A stretch of 64,000 nucleotides of DNA from Bradyrhizobium guangdongense (lineage in GTDB: Bacteria > Pseudomonadota > Alphaproteobacteria > Rhizobiales > Xanthobacteraceae): contig NZ_CP030051.1 of assembly GCF_004114975.1 (NCBI RefSeq), positions 6,758,001 through 6,822,000 of the forward strand. Direction: 5' to 3'. The translations under genes and the position numbers were made by a program. How positions within the stretch are numbered: position 1 is the stretch's first letter; every line of letters starts with the position of its first letter. Positions 39,741 through 48,719 of this stretch are shown one piece after another. Under the pieces are notes generated by a model. The model had not been told where the DNA came from and ran no database searches. It saw only the letters and a program-made list of their open reading frames with translations.

Positions 39741-40792
39741 CACGAGACGATGCAGCTCTCGAAGCCCTCGCGAATGGCCTTTTCCGGCAGTTCGCGGCCG
39801 ATGAAGACGAGGCGGCTCTCGCGCTTCTCGCCCTCTTTCCACTTCCGCTGGTGGTTGCCCTCCAGCATCATGTGGACGCCCTGGAAGACGTAGCGGTCGT
39901 CGTCGTCGTGGAAGGCGAGAATGCCCTTGGAGCGCAGGATCTTGCCGCCCTCGACCTGCACCAGGTTCTGCAGCCAGGGCATGAACACGTTGGGATCGAG
40001 CGGCTTGTCGGTCTTGAGCGAGAGCGACTGCATGTCCTCGTCGTGATAGTGCTTCAGGCCGTGGCCGTGGTCATGATCGTGATGATGGTCATGACCATGA
40101 TGGTGGTGATGATCATGGTCGTGGTCGTGATCGTCGGCTTCGAGGAAATCAGGCTCGATATCGAGGATGCGATCGAGATCGAACGCGCCGCGGTCGAGCA
40201 CGTCGGCCAGCGCCACCGAGCAGCGCTCGGTGCGATGCAGCTTGGCATAGGGATTGATGCCGCGGATGCGGGCCTCGACCTCGGCAAGCTCGCCCTTGTT
40301 GACGAGATCCGTCTTGTTCAGAACGATGACGTCGGCAAAGGCGATCTGGTTCTTGGCCTCGGGCGCATCCTTGAGCCGGTCCGACAGCCATTTGGCGTCG
40401 GCAACCGTGACCACCGCATCGAGCCGGGCGTTCTTCTGCACGTCCTCGTCGACGAAGAAGGTCTGGGCGACCGGCGCCGGATCAGCAAGGCCGGTGGTCT
40501 CGACGATGATGGCGTCGAACTTGCCCTTGCGCTTCATCAGCCCGTCCATGATGCGAACGAGGTCGCCGCGCACGGTGCAGCAGATGCAGCCATTGTTCAT
40601 CTCGAACACTTCCTCATCGGCGCCGATGATGAGGTCGTTATCGATGCCGATCTCGCCGAATTCGTTGACGATGACGGCGTATTTCTTGCCGTGATTTTCC
40701 GACAGGATGCGGTTGAGCAGCGTGGTCTTGCCGGCACCGAGATAGCCGGTCAGGACGGTCACGGGAATTTTGGAGGCGGTCGCTTCAGACAT
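39740..40792 (-). CDS. COG0523/CobW family zinc GTPase with His-rich loop
   Basis: The 350-residue metallochaperone GTPase has the P-loop GYLGAGKT (16-23), the metal motif C69-ICC72 (GCICC), and NKTD for guanine. A loop near residues 215-255 is crowded with His and Asp (DHDHDHDHHHHHG, further HDHH). This is the ZigA/YeiR/ZNG1-like class that gives zinc to client enzymes under zinc limitation. GGAG lies before the ATG at 40792. Its place after the zinc ABC transporter and before the WD40 gene, 66 bases from the ABC binding protein gene, supports zinc rather than cobalamin. Confidence 0.93.
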   Translation of the reverse strand: MSEATASKIPVTVLTGYLGAGKTTLLNRILSENHGKKYAVIVNEFGEIGIDNDLIIGADEEVFEMNNGCICCTVRGDLVRIMDGLMKRKGKFDAIIVETTGLADPAPVAQTFFVDEDVQKNARLDAVVTVADAKWLSDRLKDAPEAKNQIAFADVIVLNKTDLVNKGELAEVEARIRGINPYAKLHRTERCSVALADVLDRGAFDLDRILDIEPDFLEADDHDHDHDHHHHHGHDHHHDHDHGHGLKHYHDEDMQSLSLKTDKPLDPNVFMPWLQNLVQVEGGKILRSKGILAFHDDDDRYVFQGVHMMLEGNHQRKWKEGEKRESRLVFIGRELPEKAIREGFESCIVS

Positions 40793-40858
40793 AACAACTC
40801 CGGACATAAGGCTGTCGCGCGACACGGACGGGGTCGCCCCGATGGGGTGGCCCCTGCC

Positions 40859-41722
40859 CTAATGGTCAAGCGCGCTGGTCAGGGCCTTTATATTGTGCCT
40901 GACCATATCAATGTAAGTGGGTGCAGGCCCCTTTTCGCCGGTCAAACCGTCCGAAATCAGGGTCCCGCCGACCTTGGCGCCGGTCTCAGCCGCGATCCGC
41001 CGGATCAGGCGGTCATCGCTGATATTTTCCAGGAACACGGCCGGGATTTTTTGGGCCCTGATCTGGCCGATGATACCAGCGATGTCCCGCGCGCTGGGCT
41101 CTGTTTCCGTGGAGACCCCGAGGGGAGCGATGAACTGGATGCCGTATTCGGCGGCGAAATAGCCGAAGGCGTCATGGGTCGAGATCACCTTGCGCCGCTC
41201 CGGCGGGATCCTGGCCACGGCCTCGCGGACCTCGCGGTCGAGCGTGTCGAGCTTTTCCAGATAGGCCTTGGCCTGGGCACGGAAGAATTCCCCATCTCCA
41301 GGGGCGGCAGCGGCGAGCGCGTTGGCGATATCAGTCACGTAGACCTTGGCATTGGGCACGGATTGCCAGGCATGCGGATCGGCCGCCGAGCCGAGCTGCA
41401 GCGGCGTGATGCCGGCGCTGGCGGTGACCACTTGCGCCTTGCTGCCGGAGGATTGCACCAGACGCGGCAGCCAGCCCTCGAGGCCGAGTCCGTTGACGAT
41501 GACGAGCTTCGCCGCCGCGATACGCTTCGCATCGCCTGGCGGCGGCGTGTAGACATGGACATCGCTGTCGGCGCCGACCAGCGTCGTTACGCTGACCCGC
41601 TCACCACCGACATTGCGGACGAAATCGCCGAGGATCGAGAAGCTCGCGACGACGTCGAGCCGCTCGGCTGCGTGCAGCGGCGAGGCGATCAGCAGCGAAG
41701 CAAGGAGCAGAAGGATGCGCAT
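40859..41722 (-). CDS. znuA: Zinc ABC transporter substrate-binding protein
   Basis: The 287-residue exported protein belongs to the cluster A-I metal-binding family. After a signal peptide (MRILLLLASLLIASPLHA) the metal ligands are H56 (DVHVYTP), H117 (DPHAWQ), H183 (STHDAFGYF) and D258. The third ligand is histidine as in ZnuA, not the glutamate of manganese binders (SEGAFxYF). There is no His-rich loop, which ZnuA of some genera has. The ATG at 41722 is used, since GGAAG is well spaced; a GTG at 41728 lies too near it. It follows the permease gene with overlap. Confidence 0.9.
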   Translation of the reverse strand: MRILLLLASLLIASPLHAAERLDVVASFSILGDFVRNVGGERVSVTTLVGADSDVHVYTPPPGDAKRIAAAKLVIVNGLGLEGWLPRLVQSSGSKAQVVTASAGITPLQLGSAADPHAWQSVPNAKVYVTDIANALAAAAPGDGEFFRAQAKAYLEKLDTLDREVREAVARIPPERRKVISTHDAFGYFAAEYGIQFIAPLGVSTETEPSARDIAGIIGQIRAQKIPAVFLENISDDRLIRRIAAETGAKVGGTLISDGLTGEKGPAPTYIDMVRHNIKALTSALDH

Positions 41723-41724
41723 CG

Positions 41725-42594
41725 TCACGCTTCCAGGTGCCGGCCGGGAAACATCTGGCGAACCAGTCCGCCGACGCTGCCGAACAGGACCGAAACGACA
41801 TAGAGCGCGGCAGCCACGAGGATGATGGCGGGGCCCGAGGGCACGCGGGTCTGGAACGACAGCACGAGGCCGGCATAGCCCGAGACGGCGGCAGCGACGA
41901 CCGCGATGCAGATCATCATCGTCAGGTCGCGCGACCAGAACCGCGCGATGCCGGCCGGCAGGATCATCAAGCCCACCGCCAGCAGCGTGCCGAGCGCCTG
42001 AAACCCGTTGACCAGGTTGACGACCACCAGCGCGAGGAAGGCGAGATGCGCGGGGCCGCCGGCGCGGCTGACGGTCCGCAAGAACAACGGATCGACGCTC
42101 TCGATCACCAGGGGACGATAGATCACCGCGAGCACCAACAGCGTCACCGTCGCGTTGAAGGCGACCACCAGCAACGTCTGGTCGTCCATCGCCAGGATGT
42201 TGCCGAACAGCACGTGCAAGAGGTCGATGTTGGTGCCCTTGATCGAGACGATGCTAACGCCGAGCGCCAGCGAGGCCAGATAGAAGGTCGCGAGCGAGGC
42301 GTCCTCCTTCAGCCCGGTCGAGCGGGCGACCACGCCGGCAAGGATCGCGACCGCGAAGCCGGCGATCAACCCGCCGGCGGTCATCGCGAACAGGTTGAGC
42401 CCGGAGAGCAGGAAGCCGACGGCCGCGCCAGGCAGGATCGCGTGCGCCATGGCGTCGCCGACGAGGCTCATCCGCCGCAGCATCAGGAACACGCCGATCG
42501 GTGCGCCCGCCAGCGACAGCGCGACGATGGCGGCAAGCGCCCGCCGCATGAACTCGAATTCGGTGAACGGGCCGATCAGCGCGTCATAGATCAT
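41725..42594 (-). CDS. znuB: Zinc ABC transporter permease
   Basis: The 289-residue inner membrane protein has eight to nine helices and the ABC-3 (metal ion) permease motifs MSLVGDAMAHAILPGAAVGF and VGLMILPAGIARFW. It forms the channel of the zinc uptake system with the ATPase upstream and the binding protein downstream. Its stop overlaps the following gene's reading frame by a few bases, so translation is coupled. Confidence 0.95.
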   Translation of the reverse strand: MIYDALIGPFTEFEFMRRALAAIVALSLAGAPIGVFLMLRRMSLVGDAMAHAILPGAAVGFLLSGLNLFAMTAGGLIAGFAVAILAGVVARSTGLKEDASLATFYLASLALGVSIVSIKGTNIDLLHVLFGNILAMDDQTLLVVAFNATVTLLVLAVIYRPLVIESVDPLFLRTVSRAGGPAHLAFLALVVVNLVNGFQALGTLLAVGLMILPAGIARFWSRDLTMMICIAVVAAAVSGYAGLVLSFQTRVPSGPAIILVAAALYVVSVLFGSVGGLVRQMFPGRHLEA

Positions 42595-42600
42595 CTGAGA

Positions 42601-43353
<753 letters not shown>

Positions 43354-43355
43354 GC

Positions 43356-43592
43356 TCACCTCATCGCCAGGAAGACGATGCCCCAGAGCACGGCGCAGAC
43401 GGCCAATGCGGCCGCGAGGCGCCCGGCCATGGTCATCCGCAGGATCGACCAGGGCGCGTCCTGGGCCGGATGTGGCGAAGCCGCATCGTGGACATGGGCA
43501 TGGGTATGGTCGTGCCCGTGCGAATGGCCATGGTCGTGGGAATGGCCATGAGCATGGCCGGGATGATGGGTATGGGACGCGGCGGGAACCAT
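43356..43592 (-). CDS. Small His-rich membrane protein, first gene of the zinc operon
   Basis: The 78-residue protein has a His/Asp/Gly-rich N-terminal half (HTHHPGHAHGHSHDHGHSHG, about 17 histidines in 30 residues) and one C-terminal membrane segment (LAAALAVCAVLWGIVFLAM). It starts with the ATG at 43592, 10 bases from the Zur-like palindrome, and ends at the start of the ATPase gene. The make-up suggests a membrane-held zinc sponge or ferry that feeds the ABC uptake system or stores zinc at the membrane. I know of no characterised protein of this exact build. Confidence 0.8.
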   Translation of the reverse strand: MVPAASHTHHPGHAHGHSHDHGHSHGHDHTHAHVHDAASPHPAQDAPWSILRMTMAGRLAAALAVCAVLWGIVFLAMR

Positions 43593-43601
43593 GCCAAAGA
43601 C

Positions 43602-43614
43602 GTTATATTATAAC
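43602..43614. promoter_or_regulatory. Zur-type palindrome at the zinc operon start
   Basis: GTTATA-T-TATAAC is a perfect 13-base palindrome, 10 bases upstream of the first start codon (43592). It matches the alphaproteobacterial Zur box pattern (GTTATA-N-TATAAC). Zinc-loaded Zur bound here would block the promoter, so the six genes downstream should be turned on when zinc is scarce. Confidence 0.75.
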
Positions 43615-43639
43615 ATTACGTCTGTCCACGGCCGGCTCA

Positions 43640-43745
43640 GGGGCGTCTCCGTGTGAGGGAGCGCCCCCTCACCCGACTTGCGCCGGACGATGCTTCGCAT
43701 CGCCGGGGGCAAATCGACCTCTCCCTGCTGGGGAGAGGTGAACCG
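43640..43745. repeat. Palindromic repeat block (mixed CTCTCCC family)
   Basis: Inverted elements around GAGGGAGCGCCCCCTC, GACGATGCTTCGCATCG and CTCTCCCTGCTGGGGAGAG lie between the Zur box and a second repeat block. Nothing coding is seen. Confidence 0.65.
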
Positions 43746-43826
43746 CCCCCTGCCGGCCCACTGCATCAATGAAGTTTCGAAATTCCGCGCGGCAAAAAAG
43801 GCGGCCGCGTGAGCGACCGCCTTGTT

Positions 43827-43930
43827 GTCATTCCGGGGCGCGCGAAGCGCGAGCCCGGAATCCATTTGTCAACGCAGACTGGCGCCCGATGGATTCCGGG
43901 CTCGGCGCTGACGCGCCGCCCCGGAATGAC
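43827..43930. repeat. Paired palindromic repeat (GTCATTCCGGGG family)
   Basis: GTCATTCCGGGGCGCGCGAAG and the near reverse complement (CGCCGCCCCGGAATGAC) flank ATGGATTCCGGGCTCGG, giving a long interrupted stem 11 bases from the superoxide dismutase stop. Confidence 0.8.
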
Positions 43931-43941
43931 CGGGTGAGCGC

Positions 43942-44538
43942 TCAGGCCTTCTCGAACAGGGACTCGACGTATTCCCAGTTCACGAGGTTCTCGACGAACG
44001 CCTTGAGATAGTCGGGACGGCGGTTGCGATAGTCGATGTAGTAGGAGTGCTCCCAGACGTCGCAGCCGAGGATCGGGGTGGCGTCGTGCACCAGCGGATT
44101 CTCGCCGTTGGGGGTCTTGGAGATCTCGAGCTTGCCGTTCTTGACCTGGAGCCAGCACCAGCCGGAGCCGAACTGACCGACGCCGGCCGCCTGGAAATCG
44201 GTCTTGAACTTCTCGAAGCCGCCGAGGTCCTCGTTGATCTTCTTCTCGAGCTTGCCCGGCAGCTTGGTGCCGCCGCCATTGGGCTTCATCCAGCTCCAGA
44301 AATGGATGTGGTTGTAGTGCTGGCCGGCATTGTTGAACACGGCGGGGTTCTTGCCGAACGAGCCCTTGACGATCTCCTCAAGGGACTTGCCTTCCCATTC
44401 GGTGCCCTTGAGCGCGTTGTTGCCGTTGGTGACGTAAGCCTGATGATGCTTGTCGTGATGGAATTCCAGGGTTTCCTTCGACATGAACTGGCCGAGGGCA
44501 TCATAGGCGTAAGGGAGTGGGGGCAGCGTAAAGGTCAT
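43942..44538 (-). CDS. sodB: Superoxide dismutase, Fe/Mn family
   Basis: The 198-residue enzyme turns superoxide into hydrogen peroxide and oxygen. The metal ligands are in FHHDKHHQAYV (H27), AGQHYNHIHFW, and the pair D and H in DVWEHSYYIDY. The hydrophobic core and length match the family. The motif QFGSGWCWL is of the iron type, but rhizobial forms can use iron or manganese, so the metal is not certain. It has no signal peptide. It is read alone, away from the GNAT gene. Confidence 0.96.
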   Translation of the reverse strand: MTFTLPPLPYAYDALGQFMSKETLEFHHDKHHQAYVTNGNNALKGTEWEGKSLEEIVKGSFGKNPAVFNNAGQHYNHIHFWSWMKPNGGGTKLPGKLEKKINEDLGGFEKFKTDFQAAGVGQFGSGWCWLQVKNGKLEISKTPNGENPLVHDATPILGCDVWEHSYYIDYRNRRPDYLKAFVENLVNWEYVESLFEKA

Positions 44539-44774
44539 GGGTTCTTGTCCGCAACTGGTGGGGAACGGGGCTTAACGGTCACCCCTTATAGAAGGTTCCG
44601 GCGCCGCAAAATACCGTCAATTTGCGAAAAGGCGCGATGCGATCGCGTGGATTGATTGCACAAATTCGCCGCAGGCAACCATGTTCACCCTGATGTGCTG
44701 CAAAATATCATTGCCTTTGAAGCGGTTATGGCAGAACGGATGCACCACGCAGCCGGGGCCGCCAGGTAGAAGCC

Positions 44775-45302
44775 ATGAGCATCGAGATCGACATCCTCAA
44801 CGGCGACGCCTCGTGGCGGATCGCTGAGCCGCTCCATCAGGCGGTCTGGGGCCCGGACATGATCGCGGGCAAGCCGTGGGCTCACGTCAAATGGGCCAAT
44901 GCCGATCTGCGCGTGCTGATCGAGACGCCGGAGGATGGCCTCGTCTGCCATGTCGGCATCTATTTTCGCACCATCACCTGGAATGGACAGAAGCTGCATG
45001 TCGGCGGCATCGGCGGCGTCTGCACGCGCGAAGACCGCCGCAATCGCGGCTATGCGACCATGGCGATCGACGCCGCCGTGCACACGATGCGCGCCAACGA
45101 GGCGGTTCGCTTTGCGATCCTGTTCTGCGAGCCGCACAATTTCGCGTTCTACCAGAGCCGCAGCTGGCTGCCCTTCAATGGCGAAGTCTATTGCGAGCAG
45201 CCGGAGGGGCGGATTCGCTTCGATTACATGGCGCCTTACGTCTTCAACGTCGTCCGTGCGCCGACGCTCGGCACCATCGATCTGTGCGGTCTGCCGTGGT
45301 GA
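44775..45302 (+). CDS. GNAT-family N-acetyltransferase
   Basis: The 175-residue protein has a GNAT core: VGGIGGVCTREDRRNRGYATM is the acetyl-CoA site (up to its first 20 residues), with FAILFCEPHNFAFYQSRSWLP after it. The start ATG at 44775 follows GCCAGGTAGAAGCC. Its substrate is not shown. It is convergent with nothing and followed by a DUF2147 protein in the same direction after 135 bases. Confidence 0.85.
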   Translation: MSIEIDILNGDASWRIAEPLHQAVWGPDMIAGKPWAHVKWANADLRVLIETPEDGLVCHVGIYFRTITWNGQKLHVGGIGGVCTREDRRNRGYATMAIDAAVHTMRANEAVRFAILFCEPHNFAFYQSRSWLPFNGEVYCEQPEGRIRFDYMAPYVFNVVRAPTLGTIDLCGLPW

Positions 45303-45437
45303 GCTTCGCGCGCGTCATTGCGCCGGCCACCGAGGCAAATGCACGCAGGCGGATAAGCCTTGGAATGTGATTCTCTTCAGCGTTGCACTATCCTGCTGGG
45401 CTGCTATGGAGGCGCCATCTTTTTCGGGGCTGTCTCC

Positions 45438-45896
45438 ATGTTCAAACGATTCGCCATTTTCAAACGATTCAGCATTGTGTCCGTCCTCCTGGCCGCGCTG
45501 TCCGGCACGACGGCCGCGCATGCGCAGAGCGCTGACGCCAGCGGGACCTGGCTGACCCAGGCTGGCGATGCGCGCGTCAAGATCAGCAAATGCAGCGGCG
45601 GCATCTGCGGCGTCATCGTCTGGTTGAAGCAGCCCTACGACACCGCGACCGGCCAGCCGGCGACCGACAGCAAGAATCCCAATCCCGCGCTCGCCAAGCG
45701 TCCGATGATCGGCTTGCCGCTGTTCTCCGGCATGCAGCCTGCGGGCCCGAACAAATGGTCCGGCCAGATCTACAACGCCGATGACGGCAGCACCTATGCG
45801 AGCAACGTCACGGTGACGGGCGCCGAGACGCTGCGGGTCGAAGGCTGCGTCGGCGCGCTCTGCGGCGGCGAAACCTGGACGCGCGCGAGACACTAA
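45438..45896 (+). CDS. DUF2147 exported protein
   Basis: The 152-residue protein has a signal peptide (FKRFSIVSVLLAALSGTTAA, cleavage after HAQ) and a DUF2147 domain (about 32-150: GTWLTQAGDARVKISKCSGG, then NPNPALAKRPMIGLPLFSG). The cysteines of KCSGGICG and CVGALCGG could form disulfide bonds in the periplasm. The ATG at 45438 gives a normal signal peptide. The last bases overlap the convergent DUF3095 gene by four. The family has no known activity. Confidence 0.85.
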   Translation: MFKRFAIFKRFSIVSVLLAALSGTTAAHAQSADASGTWLTQAGDARVKISKCSGGICGVIVWLKQPYDTATGQPATDSKNPNPALAKRPMIGLPLFSGMQPAGPNKWSGQIYNADDGSTYASNVTVTGAETLRVEGCVGALCGGETWTRARH

Positions 45897-47044
45897 CGCC
45901 CGGCCACCATCGCCTTCAAGGCGGTCGCCGCCGCGGCGTACCCGCCGCGCGCGCCATCGATGAAGTGCACGTGGTCGCTGCGCAGCGCCGAAGGCGTGAA
46001 GCAGGTCATCATCGCGGCATCCTGCCGATAAAGCCCGTAGCGGACGATGCCGTCGCGGGCAGCGCCCGCCAGACGATCGCTCAAGGCGCTCTCGAGCTCC
46101 GGCGTGCAGTCGAGAATCATGCGCAGGCCGTCGTCATACTTGCGGAAGTCGGAGTTCTCGACCACCTGGCGCTTGTAGACTTTTGGCAGGAAGCCTCCGA
46201 CCTTGATGTCGAAGCGCATCAGCAGATAGACGAAGAACGTATAGGCCAGCACACCGGCGCGACGCATGAGCAGCGGACCGTCGCGCCTGGTGCGGGCTTC
46301 GTAATCCAATCCCTGGGGCGGCCATTTCAGCGGCGGCCCCTGCGGCGGCACGGGCCGCCCCGCATCCGGGCTGCGCTCGAGGAGGTGGATGATGTCCTCG
46401 ATGACCTTGCGGAACGCGAGCGGATCGGCGCCGGCGGCCGGCATCACCAGCACCGACAGGATCAGTCCGCGCGAGGCCGGCATCACCTCGAAGCGGCAGG
46501 ACAGGCCCGAGAGATCGGGCTGCGCCCCCGACGGCGCCTCGGCAACGGCGAATTCGCCGCGCTTCATTGCGGCATCGGCGTAGGCGAGCCCGCCGCCGGA
46601 GAACATCGCATAGGACAGATTGGCCGATGGGCCGAAGCGCGCGACGCGCACGTCCTGCCCCTGCGCACGGATGGCGCTGACAGGCACCAGCGCCACGCGC
46701 ATTTTCAGATCGAGATCCTCCCGCACCCATGTCGCAGTCGCGGCAAGCGCTTCGCGGGCAGCGTCGAGATCGCCAGGCGCGACCGCAAAGCTCGCGCCGT
46801 CGCCGCCGAACACGAAGGGAAATTCGCGTCCCTCCAGCGCATTCGTCACCGCCGCGATGACGGCGGCGCCGGCCATGTTCACCGCCTTGTAGCGCTGCGC
46901 CGCGATCGCCTTGGTGGAATCGACGATGTCGGCGACGCCGATGGACCAATCATCAGGCAGCGGTGAATAGAGCACCGGATCCATCAGGCTGGTGAAGCCG
47001 CGGAAGACGGGGATGCTGCCGTAGAAGGAATCGTCTGGTGTCAT
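45893..47044 (-). CDS. DUF3095 protein with cyclase-like domain
   Basis: The 383-residue protein is of the DUF3095 family. The first 170 residues recall a nucleotidyl cyclase (VADIVDSTKAIAAQRYKAVN, then FVFGGDGASFAV) with the two aspartates in place, and the second part is unlike any family I know. A basic/hydrophobic stretch MRRAGVLAYTFFVYLLMRFD may lie against the membrane. The ATG at 47044 (MTPDDSFYGS) is used because the upstream in-frame codons read like non-coding sequence. Whether it makes a cyclic nucleotide is untested. Confidence 0.85.
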   Translation of the reverse strand: MTPDDSFYGSIPVFRGFTSLMDPVLYSPLPDDWSIGVADIVDSTKAIAAQRYKAVNMAGAAVIAAVTNALEGREFPFVFGGDGASFAVAPGDLDAAREALAATATWVREDLDLKMRVALVPVSAIRAQGQDVRVARFGPSANLSYAMFSGGGLAYADAAMKRGEFAVAEAPSGAQPDLSGLSCRFEVMPASRGLILSVLVMPAAGADPLAFRKVIEDIIHLLERSPDAGRPVPPQGPPLKWPPQGLDYEARTRRDGPLLMRRAGVLAYTFFVYLLMRFDIKVGGFLPKVYKRQVVENSDFRKYDDGLRMILDCTPELESALSDRLAGAARDGIVRYGLYRQDAAMMTCFTPSALRSDHVHFIDGARGGYAAAATALKAMVAGR

Positions 47045-47276
47045 CGGGTGGTGCCGGACGGCTCGAACCGCGTTTGAGCGAGATACGGGGCAGGACCGGT
47101 CCGGGTTCGCCGGCTGCCATGCCCCTTTCGAAGTTCCGATCATTGGCTGAAACGGAGCCGGACAACAAGGTCGCGCCGCGCCGCAATGCCGCAGCTCGTC
47201 ATTGATCGGCATCAAACAGCCGGCTGCCGATTGCGCTTACGGTTCACTATCTGAAATATTGCTTGGGATCATCGGC

Positions 47277-47648
47277 GTGTCTGACATCGGCAAGAGGGAC
47301 CCGACCGCTCCCGTACGCCGGCGTACGGGGCTTGACGCGATCAGCGCGGTGAAGATGCCGGAAGGACTGACGGCGACGGTCGATGCCTGGGCCGAGGCCC
47401 ACCAGCTGTCACGATCAGATGCGATCTGCAAGCTGGTCGAGCTCGGCCTGAAAATCGCTCCCGCGCCTGCACACACGACGGTCTCGGACGCCGCCAGAAT
47501 CGAAGAGATCGCGGCGCATCAGATCGACCTGCTGCTCGATCCGGCCCTGCCCGCGGAGGAACGCGAACGACGGATCCGCCGCCTCACCGAAGGGCCGCCG
47601 GAATTCTCGCACGAGCGGATCGACCTGCCGAAGCCGCCCCGGACTTGA
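47277..47648 (+). CDS. Small protein with a ribbon-helix-helix-like domain
   Basis: The 123-residue protein has a CopG-like ribbon-helix-helix stretch (VKMPEGLTATVDAWAEAHQL, SRSDAICKLVELGLK) near residues 25-65 and a charged helical C-terminus (EERERRIRRLTEGPPEF). Such domains bind DNA as dimers, often as autoregulating antitoxins, but no toxin gene is adjacent. I chose the GTG at 47277; an internal ATG at 47355 is the alternative. Its targets are unknown. Confidence 0.7.
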   Translation: MSDIGKRDPTAPVRRRTGLDAISAVKMPEGLTATVDAWAEAHQLSRSDAICKLVELGLKIAPAPAHTTVSDAARIEEIAAHQIDLLLDPALPAEERERRIRRLTEGPPEFSHERIDLPKPPRT

Positions 47649-47660
47649 ACGCCGATATCG

Positions 47661-47870
47661 CTAATGCAGCTTTTCGTCCTGGCGCTTGCGCAGCATCGCC
47701 ATCGGCACGTCGTGACAGCCCACCAGCCGGACGAATTGCTGCGGATACATTTCGTGGCCGTGATCACCGGAGTTCTGATGCGACATCGGCCGGCAGTTGA
47801 CGTCGCCGGACCTTGTGGGGGACTGGCCCGTGCGGCCCTGGTTTGAAGCGGTCATGCTTGAACTGGCCAT
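47661..47870 (-). CDS. Small soluble protein of unknown function
   Basis: The 69-residue protein has an Asn/Ser/Thr-rich start (MASSSMTASNQGRTGQ) and a middle with Cys, His and Asp (NCRPMSHQNSGDHGHEMY, then RLVGCHDVPM) that could bind a metal. GGGAG lies before the ATG at 47870. No family comes to mind. It is convergent with the RHH gene, 12 bases away. Confidence 0.5.
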   Translation of the reverse strand: MASSSMTASNQGRTGQSPTRSGDVNCRPMSHQNSGDHGHEMYPQQFVRLVGCHDVPMAMLRKRQDEKLH

Positions 47871-47996
47871 GGACTGCTCCCTCTCGATTAGGGCAGATCG
47901 ATTGACGTAACCCAACCGATTGCGGGACATGCTACGACCAAATCCGGTGGAATGCCATTGAGCCGGATCAACTTAATCGCAGCGGTCGAGTTCCGC

Positions 47997-48719
47997 TTAG
48001 GCCGTATTCCCCGCGTCGACCGTGAACACGGTGCCGGTGATGTTGCGGCCGCCCTCGCCGAGCAGATATTCCACCATGCGCGCGACGTCGTCGGTCTCCG
48101 GCAGACGGCGCAGCGCGCTGCGACCGGCGATGCGCTTGCGCCCCTCCTCGGAGAGAGTGTTCGTCAGCTCGGTGTCGATGAAACCAGGCGCGATCGCGTT
48201 CACGGTGATGCCGAGCTTGCCGACCTCGCGCGCGAGCGAACGGGTGAAGCCGGTCGCGGCCGCCTTCGTCGCGCCGTAGACGGACAGCCCGTTATAGCCG
48301 GTGGTCGCAATGATGGAGGAGATGTTGATGATGCGGCCGGCGCCGTCCGCCATCATCTGCCGCGCCACATATTTGGTGAGGATGATCGGCGACAGCACGT
48401 TGAGCTGCACCAGTGCCTCGATCTCCGAATTGTGCATGGTCGCGAGCAGGCCTTCGGTGCCGAGGCCTGCATTGTTGACGAGGCCGTAGATCGGCCCGAA
48501 CTCGTCGCGCACGAGCTTCGCGAAAGCCGGGATCGCGTCGATCACGGCGAGATCGCAGGCGCGGAAATGCAGGCGTCCGTCGGAGACGGCAATCGCCGCC
48601 TTGAGCTCCTCGCTCTCGCGCCGGGCCGCGGCAATCACGTTGAAGCCGGCGCCCGCGAGGCGCCTGCCGATCGCAAGGCCAATACCGCGGCTGCCGCCGG
48701 TGACGAGAACATTATGCAT
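47997..48719 (-). CDS. SDR-family oxidoreductase, FabG-like
   Basis: The 240-residue protein has the short-chain dehydrogenase signature: cofactor loop TGGSRGIG (7-14), NNAG in GLVNNAGLG, and catalytic Ser, Tyr and Lys in NISSIIATTGYNGLSVYGAT then KAA. It is close to 3-oxoacyl-ACP reductases. Its start overlaps the end of the AMP ligase gene by eight bases (48712-48719), so it is translated with it. It probably reduces an acyl group carried by the acyl carrier protein two genes upstream. Confidence 0.92.
   Translation of the reverse strand: MHNVLVTGGSRGIGLAIGRRLAGAGFNVIAAARRESEELKAAIAVSDGRLHFRACDLAVIDAIPAFAKLVRDEFGPIYGLVNNAGLGTEGLLATMHNSEIEALVQLNVLSPIILTKYVARQMMADGAGRIINISSIIATTGYNGLSVYGATKAAATGFTRSLAREVGKLGITVNAIAPGFIDTELTNTLSEEGRKRIAGRSALRRLPETDDVARMVEYLLGEGGRNITGTVFTVDAGNTA

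Noticed and set aside
44775..45302. Similarity of the 175-residue GNAT protein to NodA
   Set aside because: It shares only the general acyltransferase fold, lacks NodA motifs, and no nod genes are near. GNAT is the safer call.
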